Of a stretch of DNA of 64,000 bases, positions 37,275 through 45,757 are shown in pieces. The DNA lies in the NCBI GenBank assembly GCA_020725865.1, contig DYEC01000004.1, forward strand, positions 124,001 to 188,000. Direction: 5' to 3'. The translations under genes were made by a program, and so were the position numbers. Each line of letters begins with the position of its first letter. Positions within the stretch are counted from its first letter, which is position 1. The notes under the pieces were generated by a model. It worked only from the letters and a program-made list of their open reading frames with translations, made no database searches and was not told the DNA's origin. This DNA is from Anaerolinea sp. (GTDB taxonomy: Bacteria > Chloroflexota > Anaerolineae > Anaerolineales > Anaerolineaceae).

Positions 37275-37421
37275 TTAGATGGATTGGACGATGTCGCTGA
37301 AGACTTTTCCGATAGCCGGGCCGAGCAGTGCAAGAATAACAATCACAACAACGGCCACTAAAACAAGAATCAACGCATACTCTACTAGACCTTGGCCTTT
37401 TTCCTTGGGTGCGAACAGCAT
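37275..37421 (-). CDS. flp: Flp/Fap-type major pilin
   Basis: A 48-residue prepilin: MLFAPKEKG followed by QGLVEYALILVLVAVVVIV and a short tail ending SDIVQSI. Cleavage after Gly9 would give mature Gln+1 with Glu+5 and Tyr+6, the hallmark of Flp pilins. The hydrophobic stretch (about 16-33) forms the fibre core. AAAGGAGG is ideally placed before ATG 37421. No prepilin peptidase (TadV/CpaA) is in the window. The gene leads the tad run. Confidence 0.95.
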   Translation of the reverse strand: MLFAPKEKGQGLVEYALILVLVAVVVIVILALLGPAIGKVFSDIVQSI

Positions 37422-37464
37422 TTTTGTCACCTCCTTTCTGTCCATAAAATTGTTATCTGTTTTG

Positions 37465-37492
37465 ATTATAGTGCGTTTAATATCTTTTTCAA
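37465..37492 (-). promoter_or_regulatory. Strong promoter of flp
   Basis: On the minus strand TTGAAA (37487-37492) and TATAAT (37465-37470) are spaced by 16 bases and lie 44 bases before the pilin ATG. Near-consensus sigma-70 form. Confidence 0.75.
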
Positions 37493-37530
37493 GAACGCTG
37501 GCATTACAAATACCTTACAATCTCGCAATC

Positions 37531-38553
37531 CTATCTTGCAATATTCAAGATAGCCAGCGAGCTAAAAACAGGGTAGACCTCGTAAAAGACACGAAACTCA
37601 TACGGAAAACCGAAAGGAACAATCAGTGCTAGTAATGGAAGAACCATAATCAGCGCATGACGAAGGAAAAGAGGCTTGCGTTTCCAGTTGCGGAAAACCA
37701 GTAACAAGAGGATCGCCAATATAAAGAAAGAGATAATACCAACCCAGGGTTGTTTTTGTAAAACCATCTGATATTCTGTCAGGTGAATCTCTACAAGTTC
37801 CCCAGGATTGTTTCGAAACTCAAAAAACAACCAGCCTTTGACCAAAGCGTAAATGATCACTTGCACAACAAGCAGAGTCAAAAACCGCAAACGTGGCATT
37901 CGGTTTTGATCTTTGTAGTGCATGAAAAAGACCAGTGGTAACAGGATTGCGGTTTCCTTATTTACACAAGCCAGCACAAAAACCGAAAGATAAGCCAGCC
38001 ATTTCTTTTGTGCCATCCAGGCAAGAGCAAGGGTGAAAAGGAAAAGTGTTGTGAAATCGTAAATGTAACCAAAGCCAAAAAATAAAAACAAGGGAATCAA
38101 AGCAAACAGGGTGGACAGGTCTATAGAAAAAGAAGACTTAAAGCCTCCCGTAATGGATAAAAGATAACGAATTGAGTAACAAAATCCGAGCAATGAAAAG
38201 TACATAATAATCCAAACCAACAATGCTTCCAATCCAAGGTCACGTGGGGCATTGAAGATGAACAGCCATCTTTGTATCGTTTGATTTCTGGTAAGCCAGC
38301 TACGCGCAGCATCTTCGAGAGGGACCGGAAGGACTGAAAGTACACCGCGCACGACACCGGGTACCAAGACCCGATAGATGTATGGCTTGTAGGCTGTCCC
38401 ATTCAGCATCTCGCGAAAACCCGCTTTTGGGTTCCGATTGACACCAGAGATCTGTATGAATGTGACCAGTAATGCAACGCACAGGATCGCACTAGCTGAC
38501 AGGAAAACGAATTCCCGGATCTGTGAGAAGCGTCTGAGGGAAGCGTTATACAT
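37531..38553 (-). CDS. Polytopic membrane protein of unknown function
   Basis: 340 residues with about eight to nine TM helices. Near the N-terminus is the stretch GTAYKPYIYRVLVPGVVRG after TM1, then alternating hydrophobic segments with many aromatic residues. The layout recalls GT-C-type or polysaccharide polymerase-like membrane enzymes, but no catalytic motif is firm. ATG 38553 is preferred over TTG 38574. It stops about 40 bases upstream of the flp promoter on the same strand. Confidence 0.65.
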   Translation of the reverse strand: MYNASLRRFSQIREFVFLSASAILCVALLVTFIQISGVNRNPKAGFREMLNGTAYKPYIYRVLVPGVVRGVLSVLPVPLEDAARSWLTRNQTIQRWLFIFNAPRDLGLEALLVWIIMYFSLLGFCYSIRYLLSITGGFKSSFSIDLSTLFALIPLFLFFGFGYIYDFTTLFLFTLALAWMAQKKWLAYLSVFVLACVNKETAILLPLVFFMHYKDQNRMPRLRFLTLLVVQVIIYALVKGWLFFEFRNNPGELVEIHLTEYQMVLQKQPWVGIISFFILAILLLLVFRNWKRKPLFLRHALIMVLPLLALIVPFGFPYEFRVFYEVYPVFSSLAILNIAR

Positions 38554-38640
38554 AATGAATTTCAGAGAAATCAAGATAAGAATTCTTCAAGGTAAAAATT
38601 TAATTTATTTTTAATGTTACAAGCGTATATATCTCAGGAA

Positions 38641-38698
38641 TTACATGATGTAAAAGTTTATATTTCACGCTATAATGCAATAAGAGGTTGGATTGCAT
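38641..38698 (+). promoter_or_regulatory. Promoter region of the SPFH pair with two dyads
   Basis: TTACATGATGTAA (38641-38653) is a perfect 13-base dyad. TATAAT is at 38671-38676. A second inverted repeat, ATGCAAT at 38675-38681 and ATTGCAT at 38692-38698, overlaps the -10 box and the probable transcript start. This looks like a controlled promoter for the gene at 38728. Confidence 0.4.
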
Positions 38699-38727
38699 CC
38701 CTAATTATATATTATGGAGGAGTCAGC

Positions 38728-39258
38728 ATGAGCGATTTGTTCAATCGTGTTACCGAGGAATCGGATATATTCAAAAAAATCCTGAGCAAGGTCCCTGGAT
38801 TCAGTGGCTATTTTGAGCGGCAAAACCGTCGAGCTGCTGATCAACTTGTGCGCCAAACTGTAGCAGCCCGTTTTGAAGAGCAATGGAAACGTCTTTCTAG
38901 CTTGCAACGCGATCTGATCAGTCAGGGAGAAATACAGTATGTAGATGACCTGGAGGGCGCCGCGGTTAAGATACGCCAGTTTATCGACCGAATTAAGACT
39001 GCTTCCTATGGTTATGCCGGCCTTTTCGATAGCATCAAGATCAATCAGGAAGAGCTGGCGAAGATTTACGAATATGATCTTGCACTGTTAAATTCTGTTG
39101 ACGAGCTGGCGAAAGCGATTGATCTGGTGGAGACATCTATCGGTTCGGAGGGTTTGCCCGCCGCGATCCGTAATGTGACTGGGGTTGCTCAACAAGCTGT
39201 TGAAGCCTTTAACCGCCGCTCAGAGGTGATCCTGGGCAGTCAAGAATCATCACAGTGA
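38728..39258 (+). CDS. Alpha-helical protein of unknown function, paired with SPFH gene
   Basis: 176 residues from ATG 38728, seven bases after GGAGG. No signal peptide or TM helix. The protein is rich in charged helices (for example FEEQWKRLSSLQRDLISQGEIQ and VKIRQFIDRIKTASYGYAGLFD), so a coiled-coil or helical bundle is likely. It ends 29 bases before the SPFH gene and probably shares its message. I do not recognise the family; PspA-like membrane-stress partners are one idea. Confidence 0.7.
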   Translation: MSDLFNRVTEESDIFKKILSKVPGFSGYFERQNRRAADQLVRQTVAARFEEQWKRLSSLQRDLISQGEIQYVDDLEGAAVKIRQFIDRIKTASYGYAGLFDSIKINQEELAKIYEYDLALLNSVDELAKAIDLVETSIGSEGLPAAIRNVTGVAQQAVEAFNRRSEVILGSQESSQ

Positions 39259-39287
39259 TTTCTAGTTCAGAGGAAATGGAGTGAGAC

Positions 39288-40343
39288 ATGGGTAGGGTAT
39301 TTGATGTAGTTGAATATCCAAGCGAGATGCCGGATGAAATCGTTCATCGGTTTCCTGAAACCGGCGTTGCAGATTTGCGAATTGGCTCGCAGGTGATCGT
39401 GCGCGAGTCCCAACGAGCGGTTTTCTTCCGCAGTGGTAAAGCGTTGGACGTTTTTGGTCCTGGAATGCATACCATTGTTACTGCTAACATCCCCAAGTTG
39501 GTTGATCTGATTGGTAAGCTTTTCAACGAACGCACGCCTTTCACAGCGGAAATCTATTTTGTGTCTATGAAGGAATTCGCTGATCGGAAATGGGGCACAC
39601 CACAGCCCATTATTGTCAGGAATCCTGGCATGGGATTGGGGGTGGCGCTTTTGCAGGGTTTTGGTACATATAGTTTCCAGGTGGCAGATCCCCAGCAGTT
39701 TGTAACCCAGTTGGTTGGGGCGCAAGGGATTTATCGGACAGCTGATATTGAAAACCGCTTGCGCAACATGTTGCTTTCAAAACTTCAGGATTTGCTTGGT
39801 GAGACGGCACAAAAACACAGCGTTGTTGAACTGATCGGACTGACGGAGGAGTTAGGTGCCGGGGTACGCGCAAAGGCTCAGGATGATTTTGCAGCCATTG
39901 GCTTAACGCTGAAGAGTTTTTATATTGCCAATCTGAAGCCTTCTGAAAAATCAGCGGAAGAACTCCGTGCGATGGGTATGCTTGATATGAATGTATATAC
40001 ACAACTTCAGGCGGCAGACGCTTTGCGTGAAGCGGCACAGAACCCAAGTGGTGGTGCTGGCCTGACGGCAGGAATCGGCGCAGGCATGGGACTGGGTCAG
40101 GTAATCGGCCAGTCACTCCAAGGGGCAACTGGTGCGGGAGCAAAATCTGGCGCAGAAGCAGCGGCAGGTACCGGGGCGGCCTTGCCGGATGTAATGACAC
40201 CTTCAGAGGCGGCGCAGTTTTTGAAGGTTTCTGAAGAAGATGTTATTGCCGCGATCAATGCCGGTGAGTTGAAAGCGCGCAAGATTGGTGCTGCCTACCG
40301 GATCAGCAAGGAAGCCTTGCAGGATTTCTTGAAAGGGCAGTGA
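39288..40343 (+). CDS. SPFH/band-7 (YdjI-like) protein with C-terminal excisionase-type HTH
   Basis: 351 residues. Residues about 10-230 are an SPFH domain of the YdjI or virion-core-like type (opening VFDVVEYPSEMPDEIVHRFPE, then SQVIVRESQRAVFFRSGKALDVFGPG). A Gly/Ala-rich linker follows (about 255-300). Residues about 303-350 match the HTH_17/excisionase fold: MTPSEAAQFLKVSEEDV, then AGELKARKIGAAYRISKEAL. In YdjI relatives this place usually holds a zinc ribbon or similar tail. The HTH could bind DNA or serve as a protein tag. Confidence 0.85.
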   Translation: MGRVFDVVEYPSEMPDEIVHRFPETGVADLRIGSQVIVRESQRAVFFRSGKALDVFGPGMHTIVTANIPKLVDLIGKLFNERTPFTAEIYFVSMKEFADRKWGTPQPIIVRNPGMGLGVALLQGFGTYSFQVADPQQFVTQLVGAQGIYRTADIENRLRNMLLSKLQDLLGETAQKHSVVELIGLTEELGAGVRAKAQDDFAAIGLTLKSFYIANLKPSEKSAEELRAMGMLDMNVYTQLQAADALREAAQNPSGGAGLTAGIGAGMGLGQVIGQSLQGATGAGAKSGAEAAAGTGAALPDVMTPSEAAQFLKVSEEDVIAAINAGELKARKIGAAYRISKEALQDFLKGQ

Positions 40344-40356
40344 GACCTTGAGACAA

Positions 40357-40396
40357 ATGATCAGCCCGGGATTGAGTACCGGGCTGATCATTTCTT
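40357..40396 (+). terminator. Terminator after the SPFH gene
   Basis: A perfect 13-bp stem (arms 40357-40369 and 40379-40391) with a nine-base loop, followed by TTCTT. It lies 14 bases after the SPFH stop. Confidence 0.75.
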
Positions 40397-40416
40397 ACCG
40401 GTAGATTCAAGACCTG

Positions 40417-40447
40417 TTGTTTGGGGTGGATAGCCGCATGGTATAAT
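40417..40447 (+). promoter_or_regulatory. Candidate promoter of sucCD
   Basis: TATAAT at 40442-40447, with TTGTTT at 40417 (19-base spacer) as the best -35. The ATG of sucC follows 48 bases later. Confidence 0.4.
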
Positions 40448-40494
40448 CAGATCGCTTTTCAGGTTTTGCATCCTGTACTGGCTGGGGAATCTGG

Positions 40495-41628
40495 ATGAAA
40501 TTGCACGAATACCAATCCAAGCAGATTTTTTCAAAGTATCACATTCCCATTCCACAAGGAAGAATAGCGGACAATGCCTGTGATGCACGACAAATCGCCC
40601 AAGAATTGGGCGGACGTGTGGTCATCAAGGCTCAGGTTTTAGCGGGGGGACGGGGCAAAGCGGGTGGTATCCGACTGGCCCGGACACCTGAGGAAGCCGA
40701 GGCATTAACCACGCACATCCTGGGCATGGAAATAAAAGGGCTGCCAGTACATAAGGTTCTGGTGGATGAGGCGGTCAATATTGCACAGGAAATTTATCTA
40801 GCGATTATTAGTGATCGTGAGGAGCGTGCCCCGCTGATGATGGCTTCTTCCGAGGGTGGTGTCGATATCGAAGAAGTGGCGCATATAAGCCCGGAGAAAA
40901 TTTCGCGCGTTCACATAAACCCTCTATTAGGACTGAGGAGTTTTGCGGTGCGTGATCTTGCGGTTGGAATTGATTTGCCTCATCAGCACTGGAAATCATT
41001 TATTGAAATTGCGCAGAAGCTCTGGCAGGTTTATTGTGAGACGGATGCTTCCCTGGTTGAGATTAATCCACTGGTCATTACAGTAGATCAAAGGATGTTG
41101 GCGCTGGACGGTAAGGTTGTTCTTGATGATAATGCACTCTTTCGGCATCCCGATTTGTCTGACCTGCGCGATCTGGATGCAGAATCGCCTGCTGAAACGG
41201 AAGCGCGCAAATACGGCCTTTCTTATATCAAAATGGAAGGTGAAATCGGGTGTCTGGTAAATGGCGCTGGTTTGGCAATGGCTACCATGGACATAATCAA
41301 GTTGTGCGGCGGAAGACCGGCGAATTTTCTGGATGTTGGGGGGGGCGCCAGCGCAGAGAGGGTAGCAGTGGCGTTAAGGCTTATCCTCTCTGATCCAAAC
41401 GTGCGGGTGGTTCTGGTAAATATCTTTGGAGGAATTACACGCGGTGATGAGGTGGCGCGGGGAATTCTTCAGGCATTGTCGGATTCAAATATCAAACTGC
41501 CGATGGTGGTCAGACTGGCAGGGACGAATGCCAAAGAGGGTTTGAAACTATTGGCAACAGCAGAGGTGCAGGTAGCTGAGACTTTGGTTGAAGCCGGTAG
41601 AAAAGCGGTTACTCTGGCGAGTAGTTGA
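40495..41628 (+). CDS. sucC: Succinate-CoA ligase beta subunit
   Basis: 377 residues. An ATP-grasp domain with [12 protein letters not shown] at the start and [12 protein letters not shown] near residue 50. The C-terminal CoA-ligase domain carries [16 protein letters not shown]. With SucD it makes succinate and ATP or GTP from succinyl-CoA in the TCA cycle. GGGGA lies before ATG 40495. sucD follows with seven bases between stop and start. Confidence 0.96.
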   Translation: MKLHEYQSKQIFSKYHIPIPQGRIADNACDARQIAQELGGRVVIKAQVLAGGRGKAGGIRLARTPEEAEALTTHILGMEIKGLPVHKVLVDEAVNIAQEIYLAIISDREERAPLMMASSEGGVDIEEVAHISPEKISRVHINPLLGLRSFAVRDLAVGIDLPHQHWKSFIEIAQKLWQVYCETDASLVEINPLVITVDQRMLALDGKVVLDDNALFRHPDLSDLRDLDAESPAETEARKYGLSYIKMEGEIGCLVNGAGLAMATMDIIKLCGGRPANFLDVGGGASAERVAVALRLILSDPNVRVVLVNIFGGITRGDEVARGILQALSDSNIKLPMVVRLAGTNAKEGLKLLATAEVQVAETLVEAGRKAVTLASS

Positions 41629-41635
41629 GGTTGCA

Positions 41636-42502
41636 GTGAGCATTCTGGCGAATAAATCAACACGTTTGCTGGTTCAGGGAATTACGGGACGGGAAGGACT
41701 GTTTCATACGGTACAAATGGTGCGCGATGGTACCAATGTGGTTGCAGGGGTGACTCCCGGCAGGGGTGGGGAATGGGTTCTGGATGGGAAAATTCCTGTG
41801 TTTGATACCGTTCGGTTGGCAGTTGAGGCGACTGGCGCGAATGCGTCGGTGATTTTTGTTCCAGCTCGATATGCTCCCGATGCAATTTTTGAAGCAGCCG
41901 ATGCAGGGATTTGTTTGATTGTGTGTATTACCGAAGGCATACCCAATCAAGATATGATGCAGGTCTATCATTACCTCGCTCAAAAGAAAGTCCGGTTGAT
42001 TGGGCCCAACTCACCGGGTATTTTGTCACCTGGGGAAATCAAGATAGGGATTATTCCCAGCGATATTGCAATTCTGGGAAACACGGGCGTTGTTTCTCGC
42101 TCTGGTACTCTGACCTATGAAATACTGTATGCACTCAAACGGGCTGGAATGGGGGTAAGTACATGTGTTGGGATCGGCGGAGACCCAATAATCGGGACAG
42201 ATTTTCTGGATGTCTTAAGCATGTTTGAGGCAGATGCACATACAGACCGGGTTGTTTTGATTGGCGAAGTTGGTGGCACGGATGAAGAACGCGCCGCCAG
42301 TTATATCGCAAAAGAAATGACCAAGCCAGTAGTGGCTTTTGTCGCCGGTTTGACGGCTCCACCGGGGCGACGGATGGGTCACGCGGGCGCCATCATTGAG
42401 GGCGGGGCAGGTCTGGCGCAGAGCAAAATCGAAGCTTTAGAAAACGCGGGGGTGCATGTGGTCAGAAATCCGGAAGAAATCCCTCTTTTCCTCAGCTCTT
42501 GA
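41636..42502 (+). CDS. sucD: Succinate-CoA ligase alpha subunit
   Basis: 288 residues. The start is GTG 41636 (reads [18 protein letters not shown]), with GAGG overlapping the sucC stop. The longer frame from 41588 lies within sucC. CoA-binding domain first, then the ligase domain with active-site His249 in [14 protein letters not shown], which takes the phosphate. Forms the enzyme with SucC. Confidence 0.96.
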   Translation: MSILANKSTRLLVQGITGREGLFHTVQMVRDGTNVVAGVTPGRGGEWVLDGKIPVFDTVRLAVEATGANASVIFVPARYAPDAIFEAADAGICLIVCITEGIPNQDMMQVYHYLAQKKVRLIGPNSPGILSPGEIKIGIIPSDIAILGNTGVVSRSGTLTYEILYALKRAGMGVSTCVGIGGDPIIGTDFLDVLSMFEADAHTDRVVLIGEVGGTDEERAASYIAKEMTKPVVAFVAGLTAPPGRRMGHAGAIIEGGAGLAQSKIEALENAGVHVVRNPEEIPLFLSS

Positions 42503-42523
42503 ATTATTTTGAAAACCATCATG

Positions 42524-42548
42524 GGGGCAGCACAAGTTTTGCTGCCCC
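42524..42548. terminator. Terminator between convergent sucD and acp
   Basis: An 8-bp GC-rich stem (ggggcagc 42524-42531 and gctgcccc 42541-42548) with a nine-base loop; a short T-rich stretch follows on the plus side. It can serve both genes. Confidence 0.7.
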
Positions 42549-42582
42549 TGAGTGTTTTCCTGCCTGTTTACTCTATTTGGGA

Positions 42583-42822
42583 TTATGATTTCTTGTGACT
42601 GTTAATATAGTTGACGGCGTCGGCAACCGTGCGAATCTGACGGGCATCCTCATCGGATATATTCAGGTCAAACTTCTCACAAAAACCGTCAATCAAGAAA
42701 AATTGATCCATCGAGTCAGCTTTCAAATCTTCAATAAAGCGGGATTCCATCGTAATTTCATTGCTGTCAATCTTGAGCACATCAGCAATCACCGCTTTAA
42801 CTTCTTCGAATGTATCGGACAT
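42583..42822 (-). CDS. Acyl carrier protein
   Basis: 79 residues, acidic, four-helix. The phosphopantetheine Ser lies in ADSMDQFF (usually DSLD), and the helix III/IV pattern DEDARQIRTVADAVNYI is typical. It carries acyl chains; no fatty-acid synthase genes are nearby, so it could serve fatty acids or a specialised acylation. AGGAGG precedes ATG 42822. It has its own promoter with a dyad in the spacer. Confidence 0.93.
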   Translation of the reverse strand: MSDTFEEVKAVIADVLKIDSNEITMESRFIEDLKADSMDQFFLIDGFCEKFDLNISDEDARQIRTVADAVNYINSHKKS

Positions 42823-42861
42823 TGATTATCCTCCTGGGTTTTGATCAATTGCAACGCTAAA

Positions 42862-42889
42862 ATTGTAATTGTCTGTGACAATCTGTCAA
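42862..42889 (-). promoter_or_regulatory. Promoter of acp
   Basis: On the minus strand TTGACA (42884-42889) and TACAAT (42862-42867) are spaced by 16 bases, 40 bases ahead of the acp ATG. A full consensus -35. Confidence 0.7.
42868..42882. promoter_or_regulatory. Operator-like dyad in the acp promoter spacer
   Basis: ATTGTCTGTGACAAT is a perfect inverted repeat (six-base arms, three-base centre) that fills the gap between the -35 and -10 boxes. A factor bound here would block or twist the promoter. It does not match the FapR site that I know. Confidence 0.5.
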
Positions 42890-43045
42890 GAGCATATTCA
42901 CTCTCAATTTGTGATAATTGGTATGAGAAAGCAATCTGGACAAGCCGCAAGTTAACAATTTTTGACGATGGGGAATCGTCATAGATTATCTGAGGCGCTT
43001 AACCGCATATTACGATAACCCCCAATTCTTCCAATCGTTGCATTT

Positions 43046-43418
43046 ATGAGAGCAAGGTATAATAAAGAAAATTTTCAGAAGGCATGTGTGTTTTATAAAG
43101 AGAAATTTTCGTCCTATTTTATGCGCGAAATGACAGCGGAAGATCGTTTATGGGTGTGGCAGATGATTCGCGAGCGTTGGGGAAATGACATTGTGGTGGC
43201 TCATGAGGTGGTTGATTATCCGGTGGAATCCCCCGGATTTGCGGATTTTGAAGCGGGTGAGTAGCGCGGTGGGTTTGATTACTTATGGTTGCATACCTAA
43301 AAATGCTGTGGAGAAAGAGCAGGCAATCAAACCTTCGATATTATTTGCAGGTGAATTCGGCATTCCAATTTGGGATGAACTCGAATTGGAAATCGAGCTT
43401 TTGAGACGCTCAGAATAA
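43046..43418 (+). pseudogene. Broken GNAT N-acetyltransferase gene
   Basis: Two pieces in different frames. The first (43046-43264) contains a GNAT N-terminus: AEDRLWVWQMIRERWGNDI then HEVVDYPVESPGF, ending at TAG after FEAGE. The second resumes one frame over with AVGLITYG and jumps at once to what looks like the family C-terminus, IKPSILFAGEFGIPIWDELELEIELL. The acetyl-CoA-binding core (R/Q-x2-G-x-G/A) is gone. So there is a frame shift plus a central deletion of roughly 60 or more residues by family comparison from memory. Confidence 0.65.
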
Positions 43419-43449
43419 AAATTCGTTTATTACAGGTTGCGAGAATTTT

Positions 43450-44616
43450 ATGATTAAGCGCGTGATTTTTGCAATTTTCCTACTGGGGAGTTTTTGGGGG
43501 GTGACGGGACAGGTAAAGGCGCAGTCTGCCTTGTCGAGTGAACCAGAACCCCCGTTTGGTGACGTGCTCTGCCAGCCGGGAGTTTATCAGAATGTTTCTG
43601 CCGATTGTCTGGCTTTGGGACCTTCTGAGTTCCTGACTGATCTGGCACGATTGGGAATTGTATATCCGCCACAACCTTTGCCGGCTTATCACCCTGGGCC
43701 GGAGTATGATCAGGTGCCGGTCAAGTTTGCCAAGATCAATGTTGAGCCAACGGAGCCTGTGGCGATCTATTCGTCTGTGGAGGATGCAGCCAGCGGCAAC
43801 AACCCTCTGCGCTATCTGGGCGGTGGGATTTTACGATACGTGTCGTATAAAAATCAGGTGGATATGGGCGGGGGGCATTATGTTCAATTGCAGACCGGCG
43901 AATGGATGCGCGCTTCCCCGGCGGCGCTGTCCAGTTTTCAAGGGTTGGTGTTTGCACAATTGCCGAAGAATTCTTTTGGCTGGATTGTGGAGCGGACGCG
44001 TCCGCGTAGCGCACCCGATTACCAAAGCCCGGAGCTGGGAAAGGTGTTGGAGCGGGAAACGGTTGTACCGATTTATAACCTTCAGCGTAACGCGCAGGGA
44101 GACTGGTATCTAGTGGGGGTGAATGAGTGGGTTGAACGGCGTTACATCCGGCAATTTGTGATCAACCTTACCCCACCGGAAGGTGTGGATAATAATCGCT
44201 GGATTGAAATCAATCTCTACGAACAAACACTTGGAGTATACGAGAATGGCAGATTGCTGTTTGCCACATTGATCGCCAGTGGAGTTAAACCATATTACAC
44301 CCGGCCCGGTTTGTTTAAAATCGAGAAAAAGAAACCGCTGGAAACCATGCAAGGAGCATTTGAGGCGGACAAATCGGATGCCTATTACCTGGAGGACGTG
44401 CCCTGGACAATGTACTTTGATCAGGCGCGTGCATTACATGGTGCTTATTGGCGAACGATGTTTGGTTATCCCCAATCGCACGGCTGTGTCAATTTATCCC
44501 TTGGTGATGCACACTGGTTATATGACTGGGCAAAGGAAGGTGATTGGGTCTATGTCTGGGATCCATCCGGCGCCACGCCAACCGATCCGGAGTTTTACAC
44601 GCAAGGGGGAGCATAA
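43450..44616 (+). CDS. Exported L,D-transpeptidase (YkuD domain)
   Basis: 388 residues. Signal peptide 1-25 (VIFAIFLLGSFWGVTGQVKAQS). The middle holds two SH3-like stretches with EPVAIYSSVEDA and a second around VERTRPRSAPDYQSPELG. The YkuD domain (about 240-380) has catalytic HGCVNLS, with His344 and Cys346. It cross-links peptidoglycan by 3-3 bonds or anchors proteins outside the membrane. GCGAG lies before ATG 43450. Confidence 0.92.
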   Translation: MIKRVIFAIFLLGSFWGVTGQVKAQSALSSEPEPPFGDVLCQPGVYQNVSADCLALGPSEFLTDLARLGIVYPPQPLPAYHPGPEYDQVPVKFAKINVEPTEPVAIYSSVEDAASGNNPLRYLGGGILRYVSYKNQVDMGGGHYVQLQTGEWMRASPAALSSFQGLVFAQLPKNSFGWIVERTRPRSAPDYQSPELGKVLERETVVPIYNLQRNAQGDWYLVGVNEWVERRYIRQFVINLTPPEGVDNNRWIEINLYEQTLGVYENGRLLFATLIASGVKPYYTRPGLFKIEKKKPLETMQGAFEADKSDAYYLEDVPWTMYFDQARALHGAYWRTMFGYPQSHGCVNLSLGDAHWLYDWAKEGDWVYVWDPSGATPTDPEFYTQGGA

Positions 44617-44644
44617 AATTGTGAAGCTGCTTTGTGCCTGAGGA

Positions 44645-45757
44645 CTAAGGTTCAAGCGTAATGGTCAGACTGGATAAAGCTACTGTGCCCGGAATGCGCC
44701 CTGCACTTTCCTGGCGCAGAGTTAATCTGACTTGTTTGCTCTGGCTGATTTTATATGGGATAACTGCCTCGAAGGGTGTGTGGCTTAAGTCGCCCGTCGG
44801 TGGTGGTACCTGAACCTGTGTGGAGCCGACAATATTACCCTGTGTATCAATCAGTTCAAGGATGACCGGATTGCTATTCACCGGATTCGCCAGACCAATG
44901 ACGGGTACATTCCCGCCGGAGATGGTGTAGTCAGGCTTAGGAAAGCGAACCAGATAGCGTTCCTGAATTGTATCTGGGGGATAAATTTCGTCTTCTCCCA
45001 CAAGCATCAAAAGCAGATCAACAGACGAGAGGGCAATCAGGCGGTTATACTCATCTTTGGTGCTTAGCTCCAGACGGGCAGTTTCCACTGCTGAGCTGAT
45101 GGAAAAGTTCACCAAAGGGGCGATACGCAAACTGCGGTCTTTATACTGCCGATAGTCCAGTTTTTGCTCAACGATAATGCGATTATCTTCACCGACGAGT
45201 CGCAGCCAGACATACCCATCTCTGCCCGGCATGACCAGCGCGCCGAGTGTAAACGGGGAGGTTACCATCGAGAGCGGTCCGGGTCGTTCAATGCGTAGCA
45301 TAGCAAACGGCGGTGTAGGGGTATTTGTGATGGTGGGTGTCAGGGTTAGGGTTGGTGTTAGAGTTTCGGTGGGGGTGCGTGAGGGGATGCGCGTTCTTGT
45401 TGGAGTGCGCGTGTTTGTGGGTGTCCGGCTGGCAGTGGGTGAGGGTCCCTCGGTGGCTGTGTCCGTTGCGGTGGGCTCAAGGGTTGCCGTTTTGCTGGCG
45501 GTGGCGGTTAAGGTTGGGGGAGGCGGTGTTTCGGTGAAGGTCTCTGTTGGTGATGGGGTTGGACTGGGTGGTTCAGGGGTGAGCGTTGGTGTCACAGGGG
45601 TAGGTGTTATGGTTAAAGTGGCGGTTGGGGTCATGATGAATGCGAGCGGGTCAAACCCAACACAGCCACTCAGCAGCAAAATAACGGAGAAGCCTACCAG
45701 CACAAAAAGTGTCTTAACTAACACTGGTTTTTGCTTAGATATTGTAAATATCGCCAA
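44645..45757 (-). CDS. Lipoprotein with long Thr/Pro-rich linker
   Basis: About 370 residues. The N-terminal signal ends in lipobox LSGC (Cys about 32). Residues about 40-150 are almost all Thr, Pro, Ser and Glu (TPT and PTP repeats), a stalk common in Chloroflexi surface proteins and likely a glycosylation site. The last 220 residues form beta-rich folds with LSMVTSPFTLGALVMPG. The frame opens at TTG 45757 with AAGGA close by, overlapping the M32 stop by 23 bases; the start is uncertain. Function unknown. Confidence 0.75.
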   Translation of the reverse strand: MAIFTISKQKPVLVKTLFVLVGFSVILLLSGCVGFDPLAFIMTPTATLTITPTPVTPTLTPEPPSPTPSPTETFTETPPPPTLTATASKTATLEPTATDTATEGPSPTASRTPTNTRTPTRTRIPSRTPTETLTPTLTLTPTITNTPTPPFAMLRIERPGPLSMVTSPFTLGALVMPGRDGYVWLRLVGEDNRIIVEQKLDYRQYKDRSLRIAPLVNFSISSAVETARLELSTKDEYNRLIALSSVDLLLMLVGEDEIYPPDTIQERYLVRFPKPDYTISGGNVPVIGLANPVNSNPVILELIDTQGNIVGSTQVQVPPPTGDLSHTPFEAVIPYKISQSKQVRLTLRQESAGRIPGTVALSSLTITLEP

